The notes under the pieces: model-generated
Told to the model about the DNA's origin: nothing
Seen by the model: the letters and a program-made list of their open reading frames with translations, nothing else
Database searches by the model: none
Shown here: one piece after another, positions 50,342 to 60,842 of the stretch
Layout of the letters: each line of letters opens with the position of its first letter
Numbering within the stretch: position 1 is the first letter of the stretch
NCBI GenBank assembly: GCA_963377175.1
Contig: CAUJNA010001014.1
Location: 1 to 64,000, forward strand
DNA from: Effrenium voratum
Lineage: Eukaryota; Sar; Dinophyceae; Suessiales; Symbiodiniaceae
Length of the DNA: 64,000 nt
Reading direction: 5' to 3'
Program-made: the position numbers and the translations under genes

Positions 50342-50803
50342 TCCTTCGAGATCGTGGGGTCGACATAGAGCTTGTAGTTGATGGTCTCAAGCGCGTAGGA
50401 AAGTCCTACGGCTGATAACCTGTGGTTCGGGCACGAGCCTGTGCCCAGGCAATGGGTAAGTTGGGGTAAACAAGCCACAAAAGAAAGGTTCCCCAAAAGC
50501 AAACCAATCCCCGGTCCCAAAGATCAGGGTTTCCCACACACCAGAGAACAACAACCAAAGGAAAACAAACCAAACAAGAAAAGGGTTAACCCGCAACCTT
50601 GGTCGACAACAGGCCGCACGACTGGTCCCTACCAACCTGGCGGCGGCCCGAGGTCTCTTTCTCCCCCGAGATGCCGTCGGTCGACGCAGGGGTTCGGCGA
50701 CGCCCATTCGAGGCGCGACGGAACCCAAAACTTGAGCCAAAACACCACAGGTCGGTCACTAACGCGACGTCCCTGATGATGATATTAACCATGGCTAATC
50801 ACA
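50342..50803 (-). other. 5' end of the copia element (probable LTR and leader)
   Basis: No coding sequence is expected. On the element strand it starts TGTGATTAGCC at 50,803 and runs to the gag Met at 50,341. A primer-binding site and the LTR end were not located, and there is no second LTR to compare with. Confidence 0.35.
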
Positions 50804-51659
50804 GATAATGAACATGCAATCCCTTGAGAACTTTTGGTTCCACTTTTCAGATCGATGCTGTAGATTTGAATTCAGAATTCACTTGAGTGTCACCTGAAAC
50901 TTTGGGCGTCGACTTTGCTGTCGTTTTCTTTTTGCTTCAAGCTTTTGTTTCTACTTTTTGTTCAAGTGATCCTTGAACTACGTTCATGGGACAGACTCAC
51001 TTTGGCACTCTCACTTTTATTTAAGGCAAACTATGCAAAGGAGTTTTGAAGTGCTTTAGGCGCCAACCACTTTGTACTAGAGACATCCCAACTTTTGGTT
51101 TCGAAGTCAACTTTGGTAGGATAATTGAAAAGATGCTGACTGAACTTTTCTGATCCTGGAATTTTGAACTAGTAGCTTGACTTTTTCAGTACTTTGCATG
51201 GTTATTCAACTTTGAAACATGCAAGGTTAATTAGTGCGACTTTAAAGTCACAGGGCTTTAAGTCAAGGGGTGCGAAATATCATGCACTTTTGTCCCCTCT
51301 TGCATGTTTACTTTTGTCATCATTAGGTTGCCAAATACTTTGGCTCAAGGCTCATGTGCCTGGAGAAATGGAGACTTTGCTGAAACACACGTAACGCCCT
51401 GCCTTAGCCACAACTCTCACCGGGCACTTGCACTCAGAGGTCTGCACTTTGAACAGGAACCTGAGATCTGCACTGCCGCCGCCTGCGCAGAGTAAGTCAA
51501 CATCGACTGGCAGCTTGCCCCTCTTTCCACTCAAACTCTGATGCTTGTTGGGCAACCTAGGCTGTCTCAACCTAGGCTGTCTCAACCTAAACAGTAGGGG
51601 GCCCTGCGCAGTTGGCTGGCCGGAATTCTGTGGAAGCCCTTCCATGCAACCTTTTTTCA

Positions 51660-53046
51660 TCAAAACATTCCTCGGCGTTTGGGCTTCGTGTTCTTGAGCA
51701 GAGCGTGCACGGATGGCGACGCTGCACAAAACCGCTCAGCCGCCTTAGTGGTGGCCTTGACATAGATGCAGTGGGCACCTCGTGCCTTCACCGCCTGTGC
51801 CAGATCCTTGCTGGTGAAACGGTCAGCGAAGTCCACGGACCTTACGCACTGCTCAAAGGGGGCGTCCGCCACGCGGCGGGCCACCTCCTTGGCAGCTGGG
51901 ACCTCTTTTGGGCCGAAGCCGCCCTGCGCATCGATGCCGAAGAAGCGCAGGATCTCCTCCTCCTGACTGCGCAAAACAAAAAGGCGCAAAACAAAAAGGC
52001 TCAAGTCAACCCCGTCCTGCGCGCTGATGGTTTCGAGCCGGACCTCCTCGAAGGTCTTGGTCCGCAAGGCCTGCGCCAGGTCCTGCGGGGCTGGAAAGGC
52101 TTCGCAACACACCGAGCCTTTGCAAAGACAAGGCTGGAAAGACAAGACAATGCACCGGCCTCCAACTTGCCCACGTTGCCGCCGGAGAGGTGGAGGAGTT
52201 CCGACTTGTGCTCGACGGCGACGGCTCCACCGTGGTGCTTGAGGAACGTCTGGACCTGGTCAGGGAGAGCCAAACAAAAACTCAAAGGAACGCTCTCAGC
52301 AAACCCGCCTCCTCCTGCTGGCACTCTTCCTCGCTCAGCGGTTGGATCTGGAACCGAACTTCCCGGGCGTCCGCATCAAAGCTCAGGGCCATGGAGGCGC
52401 TGCTCGCCAACACGATGACTTTCGCCAATTCGGCGTCGTAGCCCCATGTCTTGGCGAAGCCAGAACAACTGCGTACAACTGCCATGTCGCTGACCTCCCG
52501 GGGGATCTCCAGGACAATGATGGGCCGTCGGCTCAGCGTCTTTGCGGCCTGCTTCAAGGCCTCCTTTGCCTCAACGTCGCCGAGGGCACCCAGCTCCTGG
52601 CAAAGCTTTTCTCCTGCCATGTGCTTGTCGCTGTGGAGCTGCACGTGGACGATGCCCTCGCGAAAGCCTGCCTGTTCGAAAGCCTTGAAGAGGGCAAAGC
52701 TCTTACCGGCCAGGTGGTTGCCCCAGATCAGCACGGGGGAGCGGTCATCCAGATCCAGCAGGCGCTTCATGGTGACCTAGCACAACAGGGTGAAAGACAA
52801 AGCGACACGGATGCTGACGACTTGTGCATGACACCGGGCCTGGACCTGCTCGCGCGGGATTTCCACTTTGGGCTGGAAAGCGTGGAAGGAACTGTGGATC
52901 ACGCGATTAACCATACGAGCGCGATCTTGTTCTTCTTGCCGGCGCTTCCAAGCGTCTAGCACAAAGCCACCGATAGCAGCACCTGCGCCTAGAGCTGGTA
53001 CGCTACCGGGCACCCGGCTGAACATGGCTCCGATACGCTGTTTCAT
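51660..53046 (-). CDS. P-loop ATPase-like gene, copy 2
   Basis: Same exon plan and splice sites as copy 1: MKQRIGAMFSRVPGSVP at 53,046, Walker A GNHLAGKS, EIPRE, PLSEEE, stop after KPKRRGMF at 51,660. Differences keep the frame: HVQLHSDKHMAGEK where copy 1 has HVQLADDKQVAREK, REGI for HEGI, and an in-frame deletion near the C terminus (HALLKNTKPKRR, lacking eight or nine residues of copy 1). Conservation of frame and splice sites in both copies suggests both are, or recently were, functional. The upstream exon AFSCPAF… is also kept (about 53,545-53,605). Confidence 0.6.
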
Positions 53047-53950
53047 CGCTGCTACAAGCCCAACATGACTTGGACACTCAGATTTCTGCGAAAAGAAAAC
53101 ATGCAAAGAGCTGAGCTTGTTATTACTGCTTGCGAAGCACTCTCTGCCGGCCGGAGCCTCTTCCAGGAACTGCCAGAGCTCCGCACAAGGCCTCGAAAAG
53201 CTACACTCAACACGATAGCCACAGTCCCCGCAGGCCTGCCGAAGGGGCGTTCGCAGAGCTCATGAAATGGCTGCGGAAGAAGCAAAGGCAAACAACCATC
53301 ACATTCAAAAATCCAGATGCCCATGGTAAATCTTAGCCTTACCTGTTATCATAGTTCAATATGTTTCAATAGTTCTTTTTGTTAAAATTTGTTAATGCAT
53401 CATATATGGTTTTAAGTTGCAGTCTACGTACACCTTTTGACATGTATGTGCCATCAGGAGAAACTGTGTACACTACACATTGTAAATTGTGTTGCATTCC
53501 ATGTGCAGCATGCGATGTGCGAGACATGTTTGCTGGTACCTGGTTGACTCCAGAGATCCGCTTGAGCAAAGGTGTCTTGAATGCAGGGCATGAGAAGGCC
53601 TACAAAAGAAATAAGCGTGACTCAATCAACTGTAAAACTGATACAAATGTAGTCAAAAACATGGCTTGACGAATTAAGCGCCCCACTATCTCCCTGCGCG
53701 TTATTGCCTTTGGCCGTTGAAAGGACACACCCGCACGACAGAACCCTTTCAGGTCTGTAATGCCGCTGCAAAAGTACATAGGCTTCGCTCAGCCAAGAGT
53801 GCCCTTTGGGCACATTGCAGGTTGACTTCTACAACCGCCTTCAGAGTCCACTAGCTCGCCTTCAGCCTTTCCTGGCCCGGGAATGGCTCGCATTGATGTG
53901 TTGTTTCCAGCATGAATCAACATGGGAAGAAAATGCACAAGCAATCTCCT

Positions 53951-56900
53951 TCAATTTTTCCACAGCCTTCTTCCGCCGTCCTTGCCGCGCAAGTTGCAAG
54001 CCTGAGTCTGCATCGAATCCAACACCGCATTTCTGAAGTCATCATTGCCATCTCAAGTTTCGTACACTTCGCCGCTATTTCCTTCGCACGCGGAACGCTC
54101 TTGACAATTTGCGCTTGTCATCTCCAAGGGCAGCTATGGTGATCTCCAAAGGCTTGTCAACACTCAATCCCAAACAAGTCTCTGAGACCTGATAACCACG
54201 CCACTTGATTTTGAAGCGCTTCTTCTCATCCACAATCCTCGCCTGTGGTGGAGAAGTTTAACAAGCGCATCCTTCATTTGCACGCAGACAAGACTGCAAA
54301 CCATGTGAGCATGTTGCAATCAGTTTGGAGGGTACGCTCTCTCTTGAAACCTACATGTGGACAAAAGCTCTTACAGGAATCGGCACAAGCACACTTCCCC
54401 CCGAAAGAGCTCAAGCTGAGTACGCAATGCAAATGCAGCACAGGCTAGGCCACCTTTTACCAGCCGCGCCTAAAACGCATGAAAGGCTATGCCCCGCACC
54501 ACTGCTTTGGCTGTCCCTTTTGTCTTCTTTGTAACCTTGCAGCCTGCTTCTGCTGAAGACTCCTCCACTTCATGGCGCACTCGATATGTGCCAATCCATG
54601 TGAAACGGTTGGGCTAGTTGGGTTCAAAAGCGTATTACTGGAGGCCCAGCGCCTGTCTGAATATCTGAGGTGACACAGGTAGAGGAGGCGCTTCGGGGAC
54701 ATGTGCTTCCTCCGCGACAAGACATAGCTTGGGATGCGCATGCTAATCAAAGACAGCATTGCAGGTGAGCGTGAGGAAAAAAGCCCGCCTGGTCCTGCTC
54801 CTCAAATCCTTGTTGGTTTTTCCTACCATCTACTTGGAGGAATGCACGCAAGGCGCAATGATTGCACTTTGTGGGGGTAAGAACAACAAAGACACCGCAC
54901 GCAACTGAACAGCCAGACATCAATCATATAGGGAGGCGTGGCTTTGGCAAACAATTAGGCGACAGAACTTATTCTCGGCGTCATCTGCATCTTATGTCTT
55001 GCTCGTTGGCAGTGACAGCAAGTTAGCCTGTTTCACTTTTCCGCGCCCATGCCCCACTCTCGCTCGCTCAGGAGGGTTCTTTGCACAACACCTGTGGGTC
55101 AGATTAGTTTTGCTGTACCTTCTCTGAGTGCGCGCCTTGCTTGCTTGGCAGCGGCTGCTCGGGCCTTTGCAACACTGCATTGGTTTCACAAATGCTGTCA
55201 ATACGCCCACACAAGCGCAAATCAAAACACTTTAGGTTCCGTGCTTTGAGGTGCAAGACCAAAAGCACGCAAGAGATCATGGCCAGACTAGTTCGCCCGT
55301 GCTAAAACAGACAAAAAGGTTTCAATGAATGGCATGTCCAACAGGCTTCAAACTAAATGATGCGTCGATGTGGTCTTGTCTAGTCTTGTCTGGATTCATC
55401 TGCCAATCTTGACAGCTGCCTTGCCGGACAACTTCTGCATAAACTCCGAGCTGATTTGTGCAGGGACCCTGCAAAATGCAGATGACACACTTGCATTAGC
55501 CCAGAGTACGACGCCCACTCCTTTGTGTAAAGAGTCCTACACAAAACTCATGGTCAAGTACTGTTTGCGATAAACAAAACAGGCCAAAGAAACCAAGCAA
55601 GTCAGGATGGACAACAGGCCCTACTCACCACTCTGCTTTTCATTGGCGTAGAGCTGAGGTGCAAAGTGTGAGAACGAAAATAGACAGCCAAGGCCATGTG
55701 CATTTGAAAGTTGCTGCGCGCAAGTTCCTTGCATTGCACCCGTCAGACCGTGACAAGACTGCTTAGCAGCTTGCAACTGTCTTGCTGTGGGCAAAACACA
55801 AGTGAAGAAAGGTGCGAAAGGAAAAGCCCTGTTGGTTGAATCTAACAACAGCCATCTGTTTTTTGAAAGGAACTGCGAAAGTTTGCTTCAAATTCCGTGA
55901 TGCCCCCAGTTTCTTCGAGCATGTGTACGAAAAAAAGACCTTGGTGTATCGCGTGGCTGGATTGGTCAAAGCCTCCGCATATACCTTTTTCCCAGGCGCG
56001 TGCACAGAGCTTAAAGCAACAAATGATGTGACTGGCACTGGAAGATTCAATCCTGAATTGTTGGTGTAAGATCTTCTTTTGCATTGAATTCGGCTCACAG
56101 CTTTGCGATCACCACCCTTGTCTTATTCACAGAAGCTTTGCGGTCAGCGGCAGGAGCCTGTGATGACGGCATGTGCTGACATGTTGCTGCGCGAAGAAAG
56201 AGAAACCAACAGCTCAAAATGGCATCTGAGCACTGAGCACTAAATCCATGACGGACGATGCTGCGCACAGCATCCAGAACCTACACTGCTGAATCCTTTC
56301 AGAACAGAGCATTTAGTGTGTCACAAGAAACGGCAACTACCTGGAAGTATTCTTTGGCGACTCGTCGCTAGCTCCTCCGTGCTCTTCTGCCTTCCACAAT
56401 ATCCAAACAAGGATGATTTATGAAAATTGGAACTTTCTTGGATGAACGAGCTGCTCTAGAAACACGGTGGGCTCGTTTTAGAAAGGAACCTCTCATGTCA
56501 ACATCCCAACATCTTTCAAGTGAAACTCTGCCTGCAGGAGATGCTCTTCCTGGCTGATATTGATCGGAAGCACCTGTTTTCAGCGTTCGGTTTCAATTTC
56601 ACAAGCGATGGCAAAACTGCTTGCACCATGTCAAAGGATTGAACTGGACCAACACACAGCAGCAGCCCATTTGGACACATCCTGCAACTTCAATATATTT
56701 TTGAGACCTGTCAACCTAACCTGGATTTCGATGGTGGTAGCGGGCATCTGGACTGGACACCTGGCTGCTCAACTCATCGATTTCTAACAATGAGGTGCCA
56801 CAAACAGACGCCAACACACTTGCAATCAATGCAACACAGATCAAAAGATCTGGGCCTGCTGCGAACTCTTCCCCAGGAGCATGGCCATGCTCCGCTCCAC

Positions 56901-57498
56901 TTGGTCCAGTCGCTGCCGAGGATCCCCTCACAACTGGGCAGGTGTCGGGCCAAGCTTTTCCAAAAAAATGTTTGTTTCTTGTTAAGGTTCAACACTCGAA
57001 AGGAAATATCAGTGTGTTTCAAAGCTGTCTCGAAGTCTTGAACCCTCACCAGTTCATACCAGTTCATTCACACTGTGCTTCCAGGTGACTGTTGCCAAAT
57101 CGCGGCAAGTATTGTTACAGCCTCTACATCAGAGCAAAAAGATGCGTCAGACCCACGCAGCTCATACGTGAATGCGCACAGCAAGAACCCATTCCGCAGC
57201 TGGAAACAAAGACATACCAAACTGGAAGTCACGCAGTGTAACATGAAAGTAAACGTAGAAGTACTCCTTGCCTTCTGCACAAATCGTGGACTCCCCATCC
57301 TTGGCAAGGAGCTCTGAGTCACAAAAATGCTGTGAACCAAGGTTCCCACCTGCACGACAGTCATGTTGCTGTCAGAGGCAGACCTCAGCTCACTTACCAA
57401 AGTGTCCAAATTCCCGTTTTTAATGCAAGGAATCGAACAGCTGAAATCCCAAGTCCTCTCAGCTGGCCTCCGGGACGCTGTGCCTCTGCTCCAAGCGC
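53951..57498 (-). CDS. Multi-exon gene of unknown function, copy 2 (possibly damaged)
   Basis: Matches copy 1 exon by exon (for example GLNLPVPVTSFVALSSVHAP…, TYRVRHEVEESSAEAGCKV, RIVDEKKRFKIKWRGYQVSE, GGRRLWKN-stop). The first recognised exon (about 57,399-57,498) carries one extra T at 57,417-57,421 relative to copy 1, which shifts the frame. The preceding block lacks about 36 bp. Either the gene starts further in, or this copy is becoming a pseudogene while copy 1 is intact. Confidence 0.5.
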
Positions 57499-57910
57499 CT
57501 GCAGAAAGCTGAATCACTAGCGGATTGATTCAGTTATGCTTTGTTTTTTTCAGAGCCAGGAGAGTAAATCATGTAACTCATTTGCAAAAGGCTTCAGATG
57601 TAGCATTGGCAACTACAAAGCTACAATCCAAAAAGGCGAATGCGCTGCAGTGGATTGTGGCGAGGAAGATGATGTTCTGAATGCAGTCGGACCCCTCCCC
57701 CAAACAATGCAGCCAAAAACGAGAACTAAGATGCCAATTAAAATGAAAACTGCAACTAGCCAACAGCCTCGTTTTGGGATTCCAATTTGTTCACTGCCGT
57801 CTTCCTATTGACAATGGTTCCATCTCGTGCTGAATTTGGCTCGGTCTGAAGCAAAAGAGAAACCCAGGCATTGGGGACATGCGGTCTCGCACAATAGAAA
57901 CTTCTTATTT

Positions 57911-58682
57911 CTTGAGCCAAACCAAAGACGCCAACCTGAGAACCAGTATTATGAACCTAGGAGTAAATCCGTAAGAAAGGGCAAGCGCACATATAAATAT
58001 ATACAAATCACATCTCGAAAGATTGAAAGTCGACGCTCCTTTTCTCGTGGTGACAATGGGATGTCCAAGATTGCATCTGAGTCGAAATGGTCACTGAATG
58101 CACAAGTCTGATACACTTATGCACGGGCGCATGCAGCACAGTTTGCTTTATCATCACCCCGAAAGTGAAACTTGGCTGAGCACGCAAGTCTGAGGCACGT
58201 GTGCATGGTGCACTGTTGCATAGTTTGCATCATTGGTGCCACTGCCGCATAGTTTGCGCACAAGTGAGACGCAAGGCCACTGCAAGTAATTTAGGGCGGG
58301 CTGGGCGGGACAAAAAGGTGCACCGAATGAACAGAGACACCCACCCTCCTCAGCCCATGCTGCGGCATGACACACACTCACAGGCTGGCTTGAAAAACCA
58401 CTGTTTTTCACTTTGGTTGGCTCACAAAATAACGTGCTATCACAAGTGACCGCTTACTTATTTCTTGAGCCAAACCAAAGACGCCAACCTGAGAACCAGT
58501 ATGCAAGCGCACATAGAAATATATACAAATCACATCTCGAAAGATTGAAAGTCGACGCTCCTTTTCTCGTGGTGACAATGGGATGTCCAAGATTGCATCT
58601 GAGTCGAAATGGTCACTGAATGCACAAGTCTGATACACTTATGCACGGGCGCATGCAGCACAGTTTGCTTTATCATCACCCC
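57911..58682. repeat. Local direct duplication, two copies of about 220-250 bp
   Basis: 57,904-58,161 and 58,457-58,682 share CTTGAGCCAAACCAAAGACG, then GCGCACATA…AAATATATACAAATC and a long stretch ending TTTATCATCACCCC. The first copy has about 28 extra bases near 57,955-57,982. Both begin with the 11-nt spliced-leader-like word in minus orientation. The second copy ends four bases from the RNase H stop of the next retroelement. Confidence 0.9.
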
Positions 58683-58685
58683 ATC

Positions 58686-59420
58686 TTAACCGTCAAGCGA
58701 TTCTCCCTTTAGTAGAATGTCAAGTAAATTTTCCACATTGCAACATGTTGCATTTTGGGCCTCAAGCTCAGACGCGAATCCTCTTGAAGGTCCATCGCTC
58801 ACGTTGGATGGCGAAGGCACACGGGCAATCCAAGTCAAGACCGTATGGCTGTCTTCAAGATTCAGCAAAACCTCCACAAGATGCTTGGCAATGTTGGACC
58901 TTCCACGGCCAGAAATGAGAACGTCACGGACCGCATTGTTGTCTACATAACACACAATCGGGTGGCCCGCAAAGAGCCGGCCCCATAGTGCGAACGCGAT
59001 GCAAACACTGAGCAGCTCTGCTTCGAAGATGGTTGTCTTTTTGCGGAGTTCACCCAAAGCCTCCCTTTGCTCATCATTAAGGCAATGTGAGAAGAAGGAG
59101 TGTAGTTCTCCCGTGGGACCAAACAGCACTCCTCCAAGCCCACATGCCCAAGCTGCCCCTTTCTCATGGCAAGCATCTGTGAAGAGTAACCACGGCGAAC
59201 CTGCATCTATGGAAATCTTCCTTGGAGCTCCTTCACGCCACAAACAAGCGAACCTTGAGATGGCTGCTATGGAATCGTCTGACAAGGCTGAACCGCTAGT
59301 TTCGAAAACATGCTTATCAACCTCCCTTAAGCAAAGACGGCTGGCTCTTCCGAAAATTTGTCCATCCGCAAATTGCATGCGGCCCCGCAACCTGAGTGCT
59401 TCAGCCTTTTCCTGTTGCAA
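58686..59420 (-). CDS. RNase H (methyltransferase-RT element)
   Basis: LLFTDACHEKGAAWACG supplies the first Asp, TTIFEAELLSVCIAF the Glu, HPIVCYVDNNAVRDVLISG the second Asp, and SNVSDGPSRGF the last Asp. All four RNase HI acidic residues are therefore present. The frame ends LLKGESLDG at 58,686, close to the local duplication. Confidence 0.8.
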   Translation of the reverse strand: MQQEKAEALRLRGRMQFADGQIFGRASRLCLREVDKHVFETSGSALSDDSIAAISRFACLWREGAPRKISIDAGSPWLLFTDACHEKGAAWACGLGGVLFGPTGELHSFFSHCLNDEQREALGELRKKTTIFEAELLSVCIAFALWGRLFAGHPIVCYVDNNAVRDVLISGRGRSNIAKHLVEVLLNLEDSHTVLTWIARVPSPSNVSDGPSRGFASELEAQNATCCNVENLLDILLKGESLDG

Positions 59421-60842
59421 ACGGCTTCAAGAGTGTCACCCAACTCAGCTCTGCGCTTGGCAGTGTTGCCGAATTCGGCCCATCCGTCCCGAATGTGCTC
59501 CAAATTAACTGTGATTCCAAGAGCACTGAAACATGTGGAGAAAGGGCGGCATTTGTCACCATCGGTGGCGTACTTCCACCCCGTCAGCCTGAACAGTGCA
59601 TCTACCGCCATCTCTGATGAGCTTGCCAGGCATGGCGGTGTCAGGGTGACAAAATCGTCGAAGAAAACAGTCCAGCACAAAGCTAACGAAGAGGCGCCAA
59701 TCCAATAGAGACTGCGCGCAACCCGCAAGAAGCTATGCACGGATCTTGTAGCCCCGAACGGAAGGGCTCGGAGAGCAAAAACCTGGGGACAGCGAAGATG
59801 GGGGTTGAACACAACAACAAAGGAAGCCCAAAGGGACGACGGGTGCACCCCCATTTGTCTATACGCTGCACACAAGTCAAAGCACTTCCCTAACATGCCT
59901 CCACCATTGGTGGAACGAGCCAGCTGCAGCAGCAACCACGTCTGTCGAATGCGGCTTCGGACTCTCACAAGCTTGTACCGTCGAATTCACCCCTGATCCG
60001 CTGAAGTCATCGATGAGTCTGACTTTGGCACCCTGCTTCAGGCCAAACCTACGGCTCACGATGGCATGGTCAGGAAGGTCGGCCACTTCGATGGGCCCCA
60101 CGAGCCACCCAAGATCTTTTTCCACAAGCGTTTTAGCATACACTTCTTCATCCACCGAAGGGTCCCCAGAAGTTCTGGCCGCATTTATGATGGCTACCCT
60201 GCTCGCTCTAGCCTGTTGCTTGAGCTGGTTTTCCGTCATTGACGCAGGCTTGAAGGTTGCCTCAAAAATTCCAGTAGCTGGCACAGGCCCTGTGAGAGCT
60301 GTGCCTGAAACCAGTTCATCAAAAACCCCCATGTCTGGGTAATCACACTCGACCAACATTTCACGCCAAAGCATTAGCCGCTTCCCAGACAGTAGGCTGC
60401 GCAGATGCGGCGCCAGCTTGCACTTCAAATTGTTTTCCTCCTCTTGCAACTCCAAGGCTCGCTGTGTCCACTTCCTACACCAGGCTGCTCGTTTCTGCGC
60501 GATGACACCCACTGTGTCACGGCCATGCACTGCCACGGCTAAGGCCAAAGGCTCTGGCAATTTTGCAAATAGGGATTTAGGGTGCCCTGCACGAAGAGCA
60601 GCATCTACGAAGCACATGGGCGAAAAGGGTACACCCCAAGCCTGAACAAAGTTTTCGCTGCTTTCACCTCCCCCGCTTAACCGAACTGGTGCGCACCGCA
60701 GAAGCTGTGCTTCTGCTGGAATTTCTTCCACATTGGCGCACAGGCCGGCAGGCAGCCGCCAAGGTTGTTTCAAGCGCTTCATTGGCTCACAGGCGCTTCT
60801 TGCAGCAATTTTAACGGCCCATACCCTTGAAGAATTTGGCAA
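59420..60842 (-). CDS. Reverse transcriptase (methyltransferase-RT element)
   Basis: Frame 59,877-60,842 gives an N-terminal extension and the fingers motif FGLKQGAKVRLIDDFSGSG. Frame 59,327-59,968 gives CFDLCAAYRQMGVHP (first catalytic Asp), ALRALPFGATRSVHSFLR and WTVFFDDFVTL (F-F-D-D in place of Y-x-D-D, catalytic Asp pair intact). The frame change is at about 59,900. The LPFGATR…DD spacing is that of retroelement RTs. Confidence 0.85.

Larger units (their letters stand above)
38722..50803 (-). mobile_element. Ty1/copia retrotransposon with long gag, methyltransferase-like and dUTPase domains; middle 5 kb inverted
   Basis: Gag runs on the minus strand (50,341 to 45,436). Protease, integrase, methyltransferase-like domain and dUTPase run on the plus strand (40,440 to 45,439). 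Reverse transcriptase and RNase H run on the minus strand again (40,419 to 38,722). Flipping 40,425-45,438 restores a continuous gag-PR-INT-MT-dUTPase-RT-RH order on one strand, the copia order with two added domains. The hexamer TAGGCG is present at 40,425-40,430 (+) and 45,433-45,438 (-), exactly at both breakpoints. Multiple one-base shifts and a TGA codon show decay. The minus-strand 5' end TGTGATTAGCC at 50,803 may be the start of an LTR and directly abuts the segmental duplication. No 3' LTR was found. Confidence 0.8.
50804..57824. repeat. Segmental duplication, copy 2
   Basis: Direct repeat of 24,172-31,651, about 19 kb away, 7.0 kb long. It starts immediately after the end of the copia element. 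Deletions relative to copy 1 include about 36 bp near 57,640 (present at 31,405-31,441), a block around 51,570 and one near 54,770. Confidence 0.95.

Noticed and set aside
38722..50803. Two separate nested elements in opposite orientation instead of one inverted element
   Set aside because: The plus segment has protease to dUTPase but no gag or RT, and the minus segments have exactly the missing gag and RT; breakpoints share an inverted hexamer and the octamer bias flips with them. One element is the simpler reading, though nesting is not fully excluded.
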